The notes: generated by a model from the letters alone, not told the origin. A stretch of DNA of 64,000 nt from Methylobacterium sp. J-088 (GCF_022829295.1 NZ_JAKSYH010000263.1:62001-126000), one strand, 5' to 3'. Shown: positions 1 through 9,114, counted from the first letter of the stretch. Made by a program: numbers and translations.

Positions 1-798
1 GCCGAGGCGCAGGGCTGGGCCGGAAGGCAGCCGCAGCGGCTTGACGGCGGCCGGCGCCGGACCGCGCAGGGAAGCGAGCCGGGCCTTAAGTGCGCGGTAG
101 CCCGGCGTGGCCGGATTGTAGCCCTCGAGCACATCGCCGGCCTTCGCACCGGCGTCACCGAGCTTGGTCAGCACGTCGTTCCCCGCCGGCAGGTCGAGAT
201 GCGGCGTGATCAGGCGTGAGATCGCGGCGAGATTGACACGGCCACCCCGGGCGTCGCGCGCGTACAGCACGGCCGCTGCGGACAAGCGCAGATCGGCATC
301 CGCGACCGCTTTCTCGTCCGGTTTCCCAGGCAGGTTCGGGATCGTGTAGGCGCTGGCGTCCAGGCCGTCCTCTCCGGCCGCCGCCAGTCGGGCCGCGACG
401 GCTTTGGCGGCCTCGGTCCACGCGCCGTCGGCGATCCACAGGGGCTTGCCGGCGCGGGCTTCGTAGAACGCGCGGATGGCGTCGCGCTCCTTGGTCGTCA
501 CGCGCAACAGCAACGGCGCCGGATCGGCAAGGCGGGCCGATACGGCCGCGCCCAGGGGATCGGTCGGGGCCACGGGCGCGGCTGCGGCGGGCGCCGGCTC
601 GGCGGCGGGGGCTTCGGGCTTGTAGTCCGGAAGCGCAGCCGGGGCCGCGTTCGGCGGCGGGGTCGGCGAGGGCGACACCGCGACCGGCCCGGCGACGGAG
701 GTGTCGAGCGCCGCCGTATCGGCAGCCAGAGCGGCCGACGCCACCGTTCCGGTCAAGAGGGCGGCCAACGCCATGAGGCTTGAGCGCGGGACGCGCAT
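1..798 (-). CDS. L,D-transpeptidase family protein (YcbB/LdtD-like), N-terminal part
   Basis: The gene reads leftward off the window edge, so only about 266 N-terminal residues are present and the catalytic YkuD domain with its Cys is outside. The start MRVPRSSLMALAALL opens a signal peptide ending near ASAALAA, followed by a Pro/Ala-rich linker of roughly 60 residues. The next part matches the scaffold region of YcbB-type enzymes: a segment FYEARAGKPLW, then DGLDASAYTIP, then a helix with LYARDARGGRVN, then GYNPATPGYRALKARLASL. Family members make 3-3 (L,D) crosslinks in periplasmic peptidoglycan. The assignment rests on this scaffold only. The nearest upstream gene is the sigma-54 activator on the same strand, 243 bp away, so it probably has its own promoter. 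Confidence 0.78.
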   Translation of the reverse strand, partial: MRVPRSSLMALAALLTGTVASAALAADTAALDTSVAGPVAVSPSPTPPPNAAPAALPDYKPEAPAAEPAPAAAAPVAPTDPLGAAVSARLADPAPLLLRVTTKERDAIRAFYEARAGKPLWIADGAWTEAAKAVAARLAAAGEDGLDASAYTIPNLPGKPDEKAVADADLRLSAAAVLYARDARGGRVNLAAISRLITPHLDLPAGNDVLTKLGDAGAKAGDVLEGYNPATPGYRALKARLASLRGPAPAAVKPLRLPSGPALRLG

Positions 799-1041
799 CG
801 TGTTCTCCCGGGGAGCGGCGACAGGACCGCACGCGCAGATTGTGATTATCCGCGCAAGCGTGGCGTTCAGCAACCGCAGTCCATCAAGTCGAAGGCTTGG
901 TTGGAGAGGGCCGACCGATCATTGAGCGATCGGATATTTCTGTTTCGAGAATGTTCGATCCGTATTGCGCAGCTGTGTCGAGATTCCGCTGCGCGCGGAT
1001 GTGGCGTATTCGCCCGGTGTGCTAGCGCACGCGCAATCGGC

Positions 1042-2526
1042 TCAGGCGGCGTCCTCGCTCTTCTCGTCGCCTTCGAGACCGAGGTCCTTCAACTTCCGGT
1101 ACAGGGTCGACCGGCCGATCCCAAGACGACGCGACACCTCAGACATGCGCTGCCGGTAGAATTGCAGCGCATAGCGGATGATCTCGGCCTCCAGCACATC
1201 CATCGGCTTCATCTCGCCGGTCTCCTCGGCGACAAGCGACATGGCGTGCGGATCGCGCACCTCGACCCGAACGATCTCGCGCACGGGCTCCGGGGCATAG
1301 GCGGCCATCTGCGCCTGCATGGGGACGGGTGGGATCCGGACGTCGAACCCCTCAACCTGCGCGGCGATCTGCGGAAATTCGGTCACCGTCAGCTCGTCGC
1401 CGTCGGCCAGCACCACGGCCCGGAACAGCGCATTCTCCAGCTGCCGGACGTTGCCCGGCCAGGGATAGCGGGTCAGGAGCGCCATCGCCTCGGGGGTGAT
1501 CGCCCGTACGCGCTTGCTCTCCTCGGCGGAGAAGCGCGCGCAGAAGGAGCGGACGAGATCCGGGATATCCTCCCGGCGCGCCCGCAGGGGCGGCAGGGTC
1601 ATCGGGAAGACGTTGAGGCGGTAATAGAGATCCTCGCGGAATTTGCCCTGCTTCACCAGATCGAGGAGCGAGCGGTTGGTGGCCGAGACGAGGCGGATAT
1701 CGACCCGGACCGGACGCTTGGCCCCGACCGGATCGACCTCGCCTTCCTGCAGGGCGCGCAGCAGCTTCACCTGCGCGTCGAGGGGCAGTTCGCCGATCTC
1801 GTCGAGGAACAGGGTGCCCCCCGAAGCCTCCACGAACTTGCCGGCATGCTTCTCGGTGGCGCCCGTGAACGCCCCCTTCTCGTGGCCGAACAGGGTCGAT
1901 TCCACGAGGTTCTCGGGGATCGCCCCGCAATTGACGATCACGAACGGCTTGCCGCGCCGGTCGCCCGATCCCTGGATCGCCCGGGCCAGCACCTCCTTGC
2001 CGACGCCGGACTCCCCCTCGATCAGCACCGGGATGTTGGATTTCGCAGCTCGCTCGGCGAGGCGGATGACCCGCTCCATGTCGGGGCTCTTGGAGGCGAG
2101 GTCCTTGAAGGTCAGGACGCCGGAGGCGCGGCGGCGCATGCGGCGCACCTCCTCCTCCAGCGTATCGACTCGCAGCGCGTTCTTGATCGAGACCTGCAAC
2201 CGCTCGGCGCCTGCGGGCTTGACCACGAAATCGACCGCCCCGGCCCGCATGGCCGAGACGACCGCGTCGATTGATCCGTTGGAGGTCTGCACGATGACGG
2301 GAGTCGCAAGTCCGCTCTTGCGCATCTCGGCCAGCACGCCGAGTCCGTCGAGCCCCGGCATGACGAGATCGAGGAGCACCACATCGGCACCCTCGGATTT
2401 GAGCACGATCAGCGCGTCGGCGCCGTTCTCGACCACGCGGGCCTCGAAGCCGAAGCGGCGCACCGCCGCTTCGGCGAGGCGCCGCTGAACCGGATCGTCG
2501 TCCACGATGAGCACGGTGGTGGACAT
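1042..2526 (-). CDS. Sigma-54-dependent response regulator (NtrC family)
   Basis: A 494-aa three-domain activator. The receiver domain (about residues 4-120) has the acidic pocket VDDD near the start, a phosphoacceptor Asp at residue 53 (LLDLVMPG) and a Lys in VVKPAG. The AAA+ domain (about 145-380) carries Walker A GESGVGKE, the sigma-54 contact loop GAFTGA, Walker [12 protein letters not shown] and an arginine-rich sensor region ([11 protein letters not shown]). A Fis-type helix-turn-helix lies at the C-terminus ([18 protein letters not shown]). The open frame extends further upstream, but the ATG before [10 protein letters not shown] is chosen because the receiver fold starts there. No histidine kinase is adjacent, so its signal and targets are unknown. 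It is transcribed divergently from pepF across a 248-bp gap. Confidence 0.9.
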   Translation of the reverse strand: MSTTVLIVDDDPVQRRLAEAAVRRFGFEARVVENGADALIVLKSEGADVVLLDLVMPGLDGLGVLAEMRKSGLATPVIVQTSNGSIDAVVSAMRAGAVDFVVKPAGAERLQVSIKNALRVDTLEEEVRRMRRRASGVLTFKDLASKSPDMERVIRLAERAAKSNIPVLIEGESGVGKEVLARAIQGSGDRRGKPFVIVNCGAIPENLVESTLFGHEKGAFTGATEKHAGKFVEASGGTLFLDEIGELPLDAQVKLLRALQEGEVDPVGAKRPVRVDIRLVSATNRSLLDLVKQGKFREDLYYRLNVFPMTLPPLRARREDIPDLVRSFCARFSAEESKRVRAITPEAMALLTRYPWPGNVRQLENALFRAVVLADGDELTVTEFPQIAAQVEGFDVRIPPVPMQAQMAAYAPEPVREIVRVEVRDPHAMSLVAEETGEMKPMDVLEAEIIRYALQFYRQRMSEVSRRLGIGRSTLYRKLKDLGLEGDEKSEDAA

Positions 2527-2774
2527 GGCGGCTCCCTGACGGGCACGCGGACCGGGCCGGCGACGCGGGAGCGATCCCGGACACCTGCTCCGATTCGGCA
2601 GCTGTTTCGTTTCGAGCCGGAGGGTGAACCACAGACGTAAAGTGCCGCTTAACGACGTTTGCACTGTCCGGCCGGATCGAGGTCGCGCGCCCCGCCAACC
2701 CGCCGCGTTGAACGCGTGGCGGCCCACTCGATATCAGGCTACGGAGCCAACTCCCCGTGAAAGGAACGCACGAC

Positions 2775-4646
2775 ATGATGCCGAGCCCCACCGCGTCGCC
2801 GGTGATCGTCCGTCTGCCCGAAGGCGTGAGCGCCGCGCGCGCCGCCGCGAAGGCGGCCGACCTCGGTGTTCTTCCCGAATGGGACCTGACGGACCTCTAC
2901 GCCGGCCTCGACGACCCGAATTTCTCCGCCGACATGACCCGGGCCGAGGAGGAGTGCCGCCGCTTCTCCGAGACTTATGCCGGGCGAATCGCCGAGATCG
3001 CCGCCGGGCCCGACGCCTCCGTGCGCCTTGCCGAGGCCGTACGGGCCTATGAGGGAATCGAGGACCTGCTCGGAAAGCTGATGTCGTTCGCCGGTCTCGT
3101 CTATTCCGGCGACACGACCGACGAGGCCCGGGCCAAGTTCTACGGTGACACGCGCGAACGCCTGACCAACGCCTCGGCCGACCTGCTGTTCTTCGCCCTC
3201 GAACTGAACCGGGCCGAGGATGCGGTGCTGGACGCCGCGATGGCGCAGGGACCGCTGGCCCATTACGCGCCGTGGATCGAAGACCTGCGCCGGGAGAAGC
3301 CGCACCAGCTCGACGACCGCACCGAGAAGCTCTTCTTGGAGAAGTCGGTCACCGCGAATGCCGCCTGGGACCGGTTGTTCAACGAGACCATCGCGTCGCT
3401 GCGCTTCACCGTGCAGGGCGAGGAGATGCCGCTGGAGCCGACACTCAACAAGCTCCAGGATTCCGACGGCGCGGTCCGCAAGGAGGCTGCCGGCGCGATC
3501 AGTTCGGTGCTGCGCGGGCAGCTCCGGGTGTTCACGCTGATCACCAACACGCTCGCCAAGGACAAGGAGATTTCCGACCGCTGGCGCGGCTTCAAGGACG
3601 TGGCGGAGGCCCGTCACCTCGCCAACCGGGTCGAGCCCGAGGTGGTCGAGGCGCTGGTCGATGCCGTGCGGACGGCCTATCCGCGTCTGTCGCACCGCTA
3701 TTACAAGCTGAAGGCCAAGTGGTTCGGGCAGGAGACGCTGCCCTATTGGGATCGCAACGCACCGCTGCCAAAGGTCGAGCAGCGCACGATCCCCTGGATC
3801 GAAGCGCGCGACACGGTGCTGTCGGCGTACGACGCCTTCTCGCCCGAGATGGCGGGCATCGCCAAGCGCTTCTTCGACGAGCGCTGGATCGATGCGCCGA
3901 CCCGGCCCGGCAAGGCCCCCGGCGCCTTCGCGCACCCGACCGTGCCCTCGGCCCATCCCTATGTGCTGGTCAACTACCAGGGCAAGCCGCGGGACGTGAT
4001 GACGCTCGCCCACGAACTCGGTCACGGCGTCCATCAGGTCCTCGCCGGCCCCAACGGCGCGCTGATGGCGCCCACGCCCCTGACGCTCGCCGAGACCGCG
4101 AGCGTGTTCGGCGAGATGCTGACCTTCCGCAAGCTGCTCGCTGCCACGACCGACACGACCCAGCGCCGGGCCATGCTCGCCGCCAAGGTCGAGGACATGA
4201 TCAACACGGTGGTGCGCCAGATCGCGTTCTACTCGTTCGAGCGGAAGGTGCATCTCGCCCGCGCCAAGGGGGAGCTGACGACCGACCAGATCAACGCCCT
4301 GTGGATGTCGGTGCAGGCGGAATCGCTCGGACCTGCGATCACGCTGGACGCGGGTTATGAGCCGTACTGGGCCTACATCCCGCACTTCATCCACTCGCCG
4401 TTCTACGTCTACGCCTACGCGTTCGGCGACTGCCTCGTGAACTCGCTCTACGGGGTCTATGCGAAGGCCGAGGCTGGCTTTGTCGATCGCTACTTCGCGC
4501 TGCTCGCGGCCGGCGGTTCGAAACCCTACGGCGAGCTGCTCGCGCCATTCGGCCTCGACGCGAAGGATCCAGGCTTCTGGCAGATCGGCCTCGGCATGAT
4601 CGAGGGGATGATCGTGGAGCTGGAAGGGATGGAAGGGCAGGCCTGA
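2775..4646 (+). CDS. pepF: M3-family oligoendopeptidase F
   Basis: A 623-aa cytoplasmic zinc metallopeptidase of family M3 (PepF/M3B subgroup), which cleaves short peptides. The active site HELGH lies at about residues 413-417 within TLAHELGHGVHQ, and the third zinc ligand Glu is expected in the ETASVFGEM helix about 25 residues downstream. The C-terminal part (YIPHFIHSPFYVYAYAFG) is typical of the family. The length agrees with the usual 600 or so residues, and there is no signal peptide. A GTG at 2757 is also in frame, but the ATG at 2775 has an AAAGGA ribosome site about 9 bases upstream and is preferred. Confidence 0.93.
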   Translation: MMPSPTASPVIVRLPEGVSAARAAAKAADLGVLPEWDLTDLYAGLDDPNFSADMTRAEEECRRFSETYAGRIAEIAAGPDASVRLAEAVRAYEGIEDLLGKLMSFAGLVYSGDTTDEARAKFYGDTRERLTNASADLLFFALELNRAEDAVLDAAMAQGPLAHYAPWIEDLRREKPHQLDDRTEKLFLEKSVTANAAWDRLFNETIASLRFTVQGEEMPLEPTLNKLQDSDGAVRKEAAGAISSVLRGQLRVFTLITNTLAKDKEISDRWRGFKDVAEARHLANRVEPEVVEALVDAVRTAYPRLSHRYYKLKAKWFGQETLPYWDRNAPLPKVEQRTIPWIEARDTVLSAYDAFSPEMAGIAKRFFDERWIDAPTRPGKAPGAFAHPTVPSAHPYVLVNYQGKPRDVMTLAHELGHGVHQVLAGPNGALMAPTPLTLAETASVFGEMLTFRKLLAATTDTTQRRAMLAAKVEDMINTVVRQIAFYSFERKVHLARAKGELTTDQINALWMSVQAESLGPAITLDAGYEPYWAYIPHFIHSPFYVYAYAFGDCLVNSLYGVYAKAEAGFVDRYFALLAAGGSKPYGELLAPFGLDAKDPGFWQIGLGMIEGMIVELEGMEGQA

Positions 4647-4669
4647 CAGAACCGCTTCCAGAACGACAT

Positions 4670-4702
4670 CCTGGATGTTATACTCAATGTATAACATCCA
4701 GG
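4670..4702. promoter_or_regulatory. 14-bp palindromic operator of the AbrB/Doc module
   Basis: Arms 4670-4683 and 4689-4702 are perfect reverse complements (CCTGGATGTTATAC and GTATAACATCCAGG) around a 5-base spacer TCAAT. The left arm and spacer contain TATACT (4679-4684), a plausible -10 box. The palindrome ends 8 bases before the antitoxin ATG. Binding here would block the promoter and the ribosome site, the usual autorepression arrangement of type II toxin-antitoxin operons. The palindrome is seen directly; its role is inferred. Confidence 0.75.
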
Positions 4703-4710
4703 GGTTGATG

Positions 4711-4935
4711 ATGAAGCTCGAAGTCAAGCGTGTCGGCAACTCGACCGGACTGATCTTGCCGAAGGAACTCCTGGGCCAGCTTAATCTGACCCAGGGCGAT
4801 TGGCTGTACGTCACAGAGAATGCGGACGGCTCCGTTCGGCTGTCGCCCTACGATCCGGCATTCGAGAAGGGCATGAAAATCGCCGAGAAGGCGATGAAGA
4901 CTTATCGCAATGCCCTGGCGGAACTCGCAAAATGA
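4711..4935 (+). CDS. AbrB/MazE-type antitoxin
   Basis: A 74-aa swapped-hairpin AbrB-like DNA-binding protein. The diagnostic segment VKRVGNSTGLILPKELL occupies residues 4-20. The charged C-terminal helix (KGMKIAEKAMKTYRNALAELAK) is the expected toxin-neutralising tail. The open frame reaches back to 4675, but that would place the start inside the operator palindrome. The ATG at 4711 follows CAGGGG with good spacing and begins MKLEVKRVGNS as in family members; the ATG at 4708 is also possible. The stop overlaps the toxin start (ATGA), so the pair is translationally coupled. It should neutralise the Doc-like toxin and repress its own operon. Confidence 0.85.
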   Translation: MKLEVKRVGNSTGLILPKELLGQLNLTQGDWLYVTENADGSVRLSPYDPAFEKGMKIAEKAMKTYRNALAELAK

Positions 4936-5336
4936 GTTTCGGTCAGGAGATCGAGTGGCTCACGAGCGATCTCGTTCAGGCCATTCACGCTCAGCAGCTC
5001 CGGCTCTTCGGCGGCCCGCCGGGTTTGCGCGACGAGGGCGCTCTCGAGTCCGCGCTCGGGAGACCAAAGAATCGGGTCGCGTATGCCGAAGACGCCGAAA
5101 AAATCGATCTCGCCGAATTGGCCGCTGCATACGCGTTCGGCATCGCCAAGAACCATCCGTTCATCGATGGCAATAAGCGAGCCGCACTTCTGGCGCTCGT
5201 GACGTTTCTCGGGATGAACGACATCGATTTCGTTGCCGATGAAGCGGAAGCAGTGCTGATGATCCGGGGCCTCGCCGCCGGCGAGATCGACGAAGCCGGT
5301 CTCATCCGCTGGATCCGGGACAACTGGCCGGCCTGA
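4932..5336 (+). CDS. doc: Doc (death-on-curing) family toxin, Fic fold
   Basis: A 134-aa protein of the usual Doc length (about 125-135 aa). The Fic motif HPFIDGNKR lies at residues 75-83. Doc proteins of this type phosphorylate EF-Tu and stop translation, as shown for phage P1 Doc. The phage P1 motif is HxFxDANKR, so the Gly in place of Ala is a small change in the anion-binding loop. The upstream part (FGGPPGLRDEGALESALGRP) is also typical of the family. It overlaps the antitoxin by 4 bases. The partner is AbrB-type rather than Phd-type, a combination known in several Doc modules. Confidence 0.88.
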   Translation: MSFGQEIEWLTSDLVQAIHAQQLRLFGGPPGLRDEGALESALGRPKNRVAYAEDAEKIDLAELAAAYAFGIAKNHPFIDGNKRAALLALVTFLGMNDIDFVADEAEAVLMIRGLAAGEIDEAGLIRWIRDNWPA

Positions 5337-5421
5337 GCCCCGCGGCGCAGGGCCCCACGCCCCTGGTGTCCGCCCCGGCGCGGCATATCTGCTTCGTGGC
5401 AGCAGACGAGCAGATCGAGAC

Positions 5422-6783
5422 ATGGCCGAGATCGACCGCGAAGCGAACCGCTTCTCCGCCCGTGCGGGCCGCTATGCCAGCGTCGGTGCCAATGTCGGCG
5501 GCGTCGCCGCCCGGATGGCGATGGCCCGGCTGTTCGGCAAGGAGGGGACCACCAACGCCGCCGCCCTGGCGCAGGCGCTAGGCGGTCTGAAGGGACCGAT
5601 CATGAAGGTCGCGCAGTTGCTGGCCACCGTGCCGGATCTGCTGCCGCCTGAATACGCAGCCGAGTTGCAGAAGCTCCAGGCCGATGCACCGCCCATGGGC
5701 GCGGCGTTCGTCCGACGCCGGATGCAGTCCGAGCTGGGAGCCGGGTGGCAGGACCGCTTCGGCAGCTTCGACCTGAAGCCGGCCGCCGCGGCCTCCCTGG
5801 GCCAGGTTCACCGCGCAACCAGCAAGGGCGGCGAACGGCTTGCCTGCAAACTGCAATACCCGGACATGCAATCGGCGGTCGAGGCCGATCTGAAGCAGCT
5901 CGAGGTCGCGTTCGCGCTCCACCGCCGGATGAATTCCTGGCTCGACACGCGGGAGATCGCGAAGGAGATCGGCGCGCGTGTGCGCGAAGAGCTCGATTAC
6001 GAGCGCGAGGCAAAGCACGCCGCCCTGTACAGCGCCGTACTCAAGGATATTGCGGCGGTACGCGTCCCCGAGGTGTTCCCCGAACTCTCGACCAAGCGCC
6101 TGCTGACGCTCGGATGGCTGGACGGCGACAGGATCCTGGGCTTCGCCGATGAGCCGGTCGAGATCCGCAACCGTATCGCTCAGGCGATGTTCAAGGCGTG
6201 GTGGCACCCGTTCAGCCGCGCTGCGGTGATCCATGGCGACCCGCATCTCGGCAACTACACGGTGTTCTCCGAGGGCGGGGAGGCCGCTGGCATCAACCTG
6301 CTCGATTATGGCTGCGTGCGCATCTTCCACCCGCGATTCGTCGGCGGCGTGGTGAACCTCTACCGGGGGCTGCTGGAGAACGACACGGCGCGCATCGTGC
6401 ACGCCTACGAGGTCTGGGGTTTCAAGGCCCTCGACAAGGAGAAGATCGAGATCCTGAATATCTGGGCTCGGTTCATCTACGGGCCGCTTCTCGAAGACCG
6501 CACCCGCACCGTCGCCGACGGCGTGAAGCCGGGCGAGTACGGCCGACGGCAGGCGTTTGAGGTGCATCAGGCCCTCAAGGAGCGCGGGCCGGTGACTGTC
6601 CCGCAGGAATTCGTCTTCATGGACCGCGCCGCCGTTGGTCTTGGCGCCGTCTTTCTCCATTTGCGGTCGGAGCTCAATTACCACAGGTTGTTTGAGGCGG
6701 AGATCGAGCACTTTTCGCTGGATGAACTCACGCAGCGTCAGAGCCAAGCCCTGGCCGCTGCTGGGCTTCCGGAGCCCGCCTGA
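5422..6783 (+). CDS. ABC1/UbiB-family atypical kinase
   Basis: A 453-aa member of the ABC1 (ADCK/UbiB) family of protein kinase-like ATPases linked to ubiquinone biosynthesis. The features seen are an Ala-rich loop replacing the P-loop (KPAAAASLGQVHRA), the catalytic loop HGDPHLGN and the metal-binding DYG. The N-terminal family motif KxGQ appears as KVAQ (within PIMKVAQLLATVP), with Gly replaced by Ala. No transmembrane segment is evident at the C-terminus, unlike E. coli UbiB, so it resembles the shorter soluble ABC1 proteins. It stands alone, 85 bp after the toxin-antitoxin pair and 121 bp before a cytochrome oxidase subunit gene. A direct role in ubiquinone synthesis is a family inference. 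Confidence 0.85.
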   Translation: MAEIDREANRFSARAGRYASVGANVGGVAARMAMARLFGKEGTTNAAALAQALGGLKGPIMKVAQLLATVPDLLPPEYAAELQKLQADAPPMGAAFVRRRMQSELGAGWQDRFGSFDLKPAAAASLGQVHRATSKGGERLACKLQYPDMQSAVEADLKQLEVAFALHRRMNSWLDTREIAKEIGARVREELDYEREAKHAALYSAVLKDIAAVRVPEVFPELSTKRLLTLGWLDGDRILGFADEPVEIRNRIAQAMFKAWWHPFSRAAVIHGDPHLGNYTVFSEGGEAAGINLLDYGCVRIFHPRFVGGVVNLYRGLLENDTARIVHAYEVWGFKALDKEKIEILNIWARFIYGPLLEDRTRTVADGVKPGEYGRRQAFEVHQALKERGPVTVPQEFVFMDRAAVGLGAVFLHLRSELNYHRLFEAEIEHFSLDELTQRQSQALAAAGLPEPA

Positions 6784-6904
6784 GACGGCCCGCGACCCCT
6801 ATCGGGCGTCGATCAATTGCGTGCGTCCGATTGCGGCAGATAGGCGCTTGCGTTACATCCCACCGTGACCGCAAGAAGTCGCGTCTTAGGGATACGAGCG
6901 CACG

Positions 6905-7198
6905 ATGGCTGAGAGTGAGACGGTGGCCGGACACACCTACAGCCCGGCGATGGACGCAAAGACCCACGAGCAGACCTATCGCGGCTTCGTCCGCTTCGTC
7001 GAGATCGGCAGCGGGGTCGTTATCTGCTGGGTCCTGGCCCTGGCGATCGGCGGCATTCGCGAAGCGTGGCTCCTGGCCATCCTCAGCGTGATCGCGTCCG
7101 GCGCGGCCGGTGCAATCGGTGCGGTGGCCCCGGCCGTCGGATGGCGGGGTCCCCTGGTCGTGGCCGTCCTGCTTCTTCTCTACCTCTTCTTTGCCTGA
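6905..7198 (+). CDS. aa3-type cytochrome c oxidase subunit IV
   Basis: A 97-aa small membrane protein. The segment MDAKTHEQTYRGFVRFVEIG matches the short N-terminal amphipathic motif (xHexTYxgFl) of the bacterial aa3 oxidase subunit IV family. It is followed by two hydrophobic segments (about residues 38-58 and 62-95). In characterised alphaproteobacterial enzymes this single-helix subunit packs against the oxidase core without redox cofactors. This copy is longer than the usual 45-70 aa because of the second hydrophobic segment, and it is not next to cox genes here. The second segment makes the identification less than certain. Confidence 0.72.
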   Translation: MAESETVAGHTYSPAMDAKTHEQTYRGFVRFVEIGSGVVICWVLALAIGGIREAWLLAILSVIASGAAGAIGAVAPAVGWRGPLVVAVLLLLYLFFA

Positions 7199-7268
7199 GC
7201 GTATTCCGGTCGGTCCATTGGACCGGTCTTGCCGTATCGTGACCCGCTCGCGCCCTGCGAAGCGGCTT

Positions 7269-7304
7269 ACTTGTGCACGGCGTGCAATTAGATTGAGCAC
7301 AAGT
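7269..7304. promoter_or_regulatory. Inverted repeat upstream of the pnt operon
   Basis: ACTTGTGC (7269-7276) and GCACAAGT (7297-7304) form 8-bp perfect arms separated by 20 bases. A smaller palindrome TGCAC-GGC-GTGCA overlaps the left arm. The site is about 100 bp upstream of the pntAA start, in a 208-bp gap with no ORF. It could be an operator for the transhydrogenase genes. No regulator is assigned. Confidence 0.4.
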
Positions 7305-7406
7305 TACATTCCCACCGTTTTCATCGCAGACTTGAAGCTTAGCATCTCGTAAAGCCGCGCGGGTTCGCGCATTCGGAATGCCGAGCTTGTTCAGGGGAAT
7401 CCGCGC

Positions 7407-8630
7407 ATGCGTATTGCTGTGCTGTCCGAGACGGACTCCGCGGAACCGCGCGTCGCTGCGGTTCCCGAGACTGTCAAGAAATTCAAGGCGTTGGGCGCCG
7501 ACGTGGTGGTGCAGTCCGGTGCGGGCACGAAGGCCGGCATTCTGGACGACGAATATGAGGCTGCCGGCGCGACGGTCGCGGGAAGCGCCGAAGACGCGGC
7601 GCGGGATGCCGACCTCGTGCTGAAGGTCCGTCGGCCGAGCCCCGAGGAACTACCCCTCTTCAAGCGCGACGCCGCCGTGGTGGCCATCATGGACCCCTAC
7701 GGCAACGAAGATGCCCTCAAAGCGATGGCGGATGCCGGCATCGCGGGCTTCTCGATGGAGCTGATGCCGCGCATCACCCGGGCCCAGGTGATGGACGTGC
7801 TGTCGTCCCAGGCGAACCTCGCAGGCTACCGTGCGGTCGTGGACGGTGCCGCCGAGTATGGCCGCGCCATGCCGATGATGATGACCGCCGCCGGCACCGT
7901 GCCGGCCGCCCGCGTCTTCGTGATGGGCGTCGGCGTCGCGGGGCTCCAGGCCATCGCCACGGCCCGGCGTCTCGGCGCGGTCGTGACCGCGACCGACGTG
8001 CGTCCGGCCACCAAGGAGCAGGTCGAATCGCTCGGCGCCAAGTTCGTCGCCGTCGAGGACGACGAGTTCAAGCAGGCCGAGACCGCGGGCGGCTACGCCA
8101 AGGAGATGTCGGAAGGCTATCGCGCCAAGCAGGCGGAGCTTGTGAAGGTCCACATCGCCAAGCAGGACATCGTGATCACCACCGCGCTGATCCCGGGTCG
8201 CCCGGCGCCGAAGCTCGTCTCCGAGGAGATGGTGGCTTCGATGAAGCCGGGTTCGGTCCTGATCGATCTTGCGGTCGAGCGCGGTGGCAATGTCGCCGGC
8301 GCCAAGCCGGGCGAGATCGTCACCACGGAGCGCGGCGTGAAGATCGTCGGGCATCTCAACGTGCCCGGGCGGCTCGCCGCCACGGCCTCGAGCCTCTACG
8401 CGCGCAATCTCTACGCCTTCGTCGAAACGCTGATCGACAAGGAGTCGAAGGCGCTGAACATCAAGTGGGACGATGAGCTGGTGAAGGCCACGAATCTTAC
8501 CCGCGACGGCGCAGTGGTGCACGCCTCCTTCCAGTCCAAGACCGATGGGCCCGCCTCGGAAGCCGCTTCCGTGGGCCTCGCCAAGTCCGAGGCCGGCAAG
8601 GGTTCCGCCGCCGCCTCGAGCGCGCACTAA
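7407..8630 (+). CDS. pntAA: NAD(P) transhydrogenase subunit alpha 1
   Basis: A 407-aa soluble NAD(H)-binding domain I of proton-translocating transhydrogenase, which couples hydride transfer from NADH to NADP+ to the proton gradient. The N-terminus MRIAVLSETDSAEPRVAAVPETVKKF matches the AlaDH/PNT N-domain. The Rossmann fold follows at about 165-200 (VFVMGVGVAGLQAIATARRLGAVVTATDVR), and the mobile-loop region and ITTALIPGRPAPKLV follow that. The N-terminal part has no membrane segment. In this three-gene form alpha is split into PntAA (domain I) and PntAB (membrane), as in Rhodospirillum. It is first in an operon with gaps of 24 and 4 bp. Confidence 0.95.
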   Translation: MRIAVLSETDSAEPRVAAVPETVKKFKALGADVVVQSGAGTKAGILDDEYEAAGATVAGSAEDAARDADLVLKVRRPSPEELPLFKRDAAVVAIMDPYGNEDALKAMADAGIAGFSMELMPRITRAQVMDVLSSQANLAGYRAVVDGAAEYGRAMPMMMTAAGTVPAARVFVMGVGVAGLQAIATARRLGAVVTATDVRPATKEQVESLGAKFVAVEDDEFKQAETAGGYAKEMSEGYRAKQAELVKVHIAKQDIVITTALIPGRPAPKLVSEEMVASMKPGSVLIDLAVERGGNVAGAKPGEIVTTERGVKIVGHLNVPGRLAATASSLYARNLYAFVETLIDKESKALNIKWDDELVKATNLTRDGAVVHASFQSKTDGPASEAASVGLAKSEAGKGSAAASSAH

Positions 8631-8654
8631 GCTTCCGTCGCGAGGAGTAGCAGA

Positions 8655-9110
8655 ATGGCAACCGTCATCGTCCCTCCCGACCAAGCGGCCGATCAGGCCC
8701 GCGTGCTGGCCGACGCCGCCCGCGCCGCCGCCGCGGTGGCGCAGAACGCCGCCAACCAGGCGCAGTTCATCGCCGACGGCATGGGTCACGGTCTCAGCGC
8801 AGCCACGGGCGGCGCCGTCGATCCCACCGTCTTCCGGCTCGCGATCTTCGTGCTGGCGATCTTCGTCGGCTACTACGTGGTCTGGTCGGTGACCCCGGCC
8901 CTGCACACGCCCCTGATGTCGGTCACCAATGCGATCTCCTCGGTGATCATCGTCGGCGCGATCCTCGCTGTCGGCGTGCCGCTGATCGAGAAGGGAACCG
9001 GGATCGCCCGGTTCTTTGGTTTCATCGGCATCGTGCTTGCCAGCGTGAATATCTTCGGGGGCTTCCTCGTCACGCAGCGCATGCTCAGCATGTACAAGAA
9101 GAAGGGCTGA
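8655..9110 (+). CDS. pntAB: NAD(P) transhydrogenase subunit alpha 2 (membrane part)
   Basis: A 151-aa integral membrane subunit. The first 55 residues are Ala-rich and hydrophilic. They are followed by about three to four hydrophobic segments ([52 protein letters not shown]). The C-terminus [11 protein letters not shown] is characteristic of PntAB. Together with PntB it forms domain II, the proton channel. The Ala-rich leader is longer than in most homologues, which run to about 100-140 aa. Confidence 0.93.
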   Translation: MATVIVPPDQAADQARVLADAARAAAAVAQNAANQAQFIADGMGHGLSAATGGAVDPTVFRLAIFVLAIFVGYYVVWSVTPALHTPLMSVTNAISSVIIVGAILAVGVPLIEKGTGIARFFGFIGIVLASVNIFGGFLVTQRMLSMYKKKG

Positions 9111-9114
9111 GCTC

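Noticed and set aside
155-832. 225-codon minus-strand frame overlapping the L,D-transpeptidase
   Set aside because: The neighbouring frame with start at 798 has a signal peptide and family motifs; this one is Arg-rich noise.
2739-4814. 691-codon minus-strand frame opposite pepF and the antitoxin
   Set aside because: It covers two clearly coding plus-strand genes and the operator palindrome, and has no recognisable features.
7211-7225. CGGTCC-ATT-GGACCG hairpin after the oxidase subunit gene as a terminator
   Set aside because: The stem is only 6 bp and no T run follows, so it is too weak to call.
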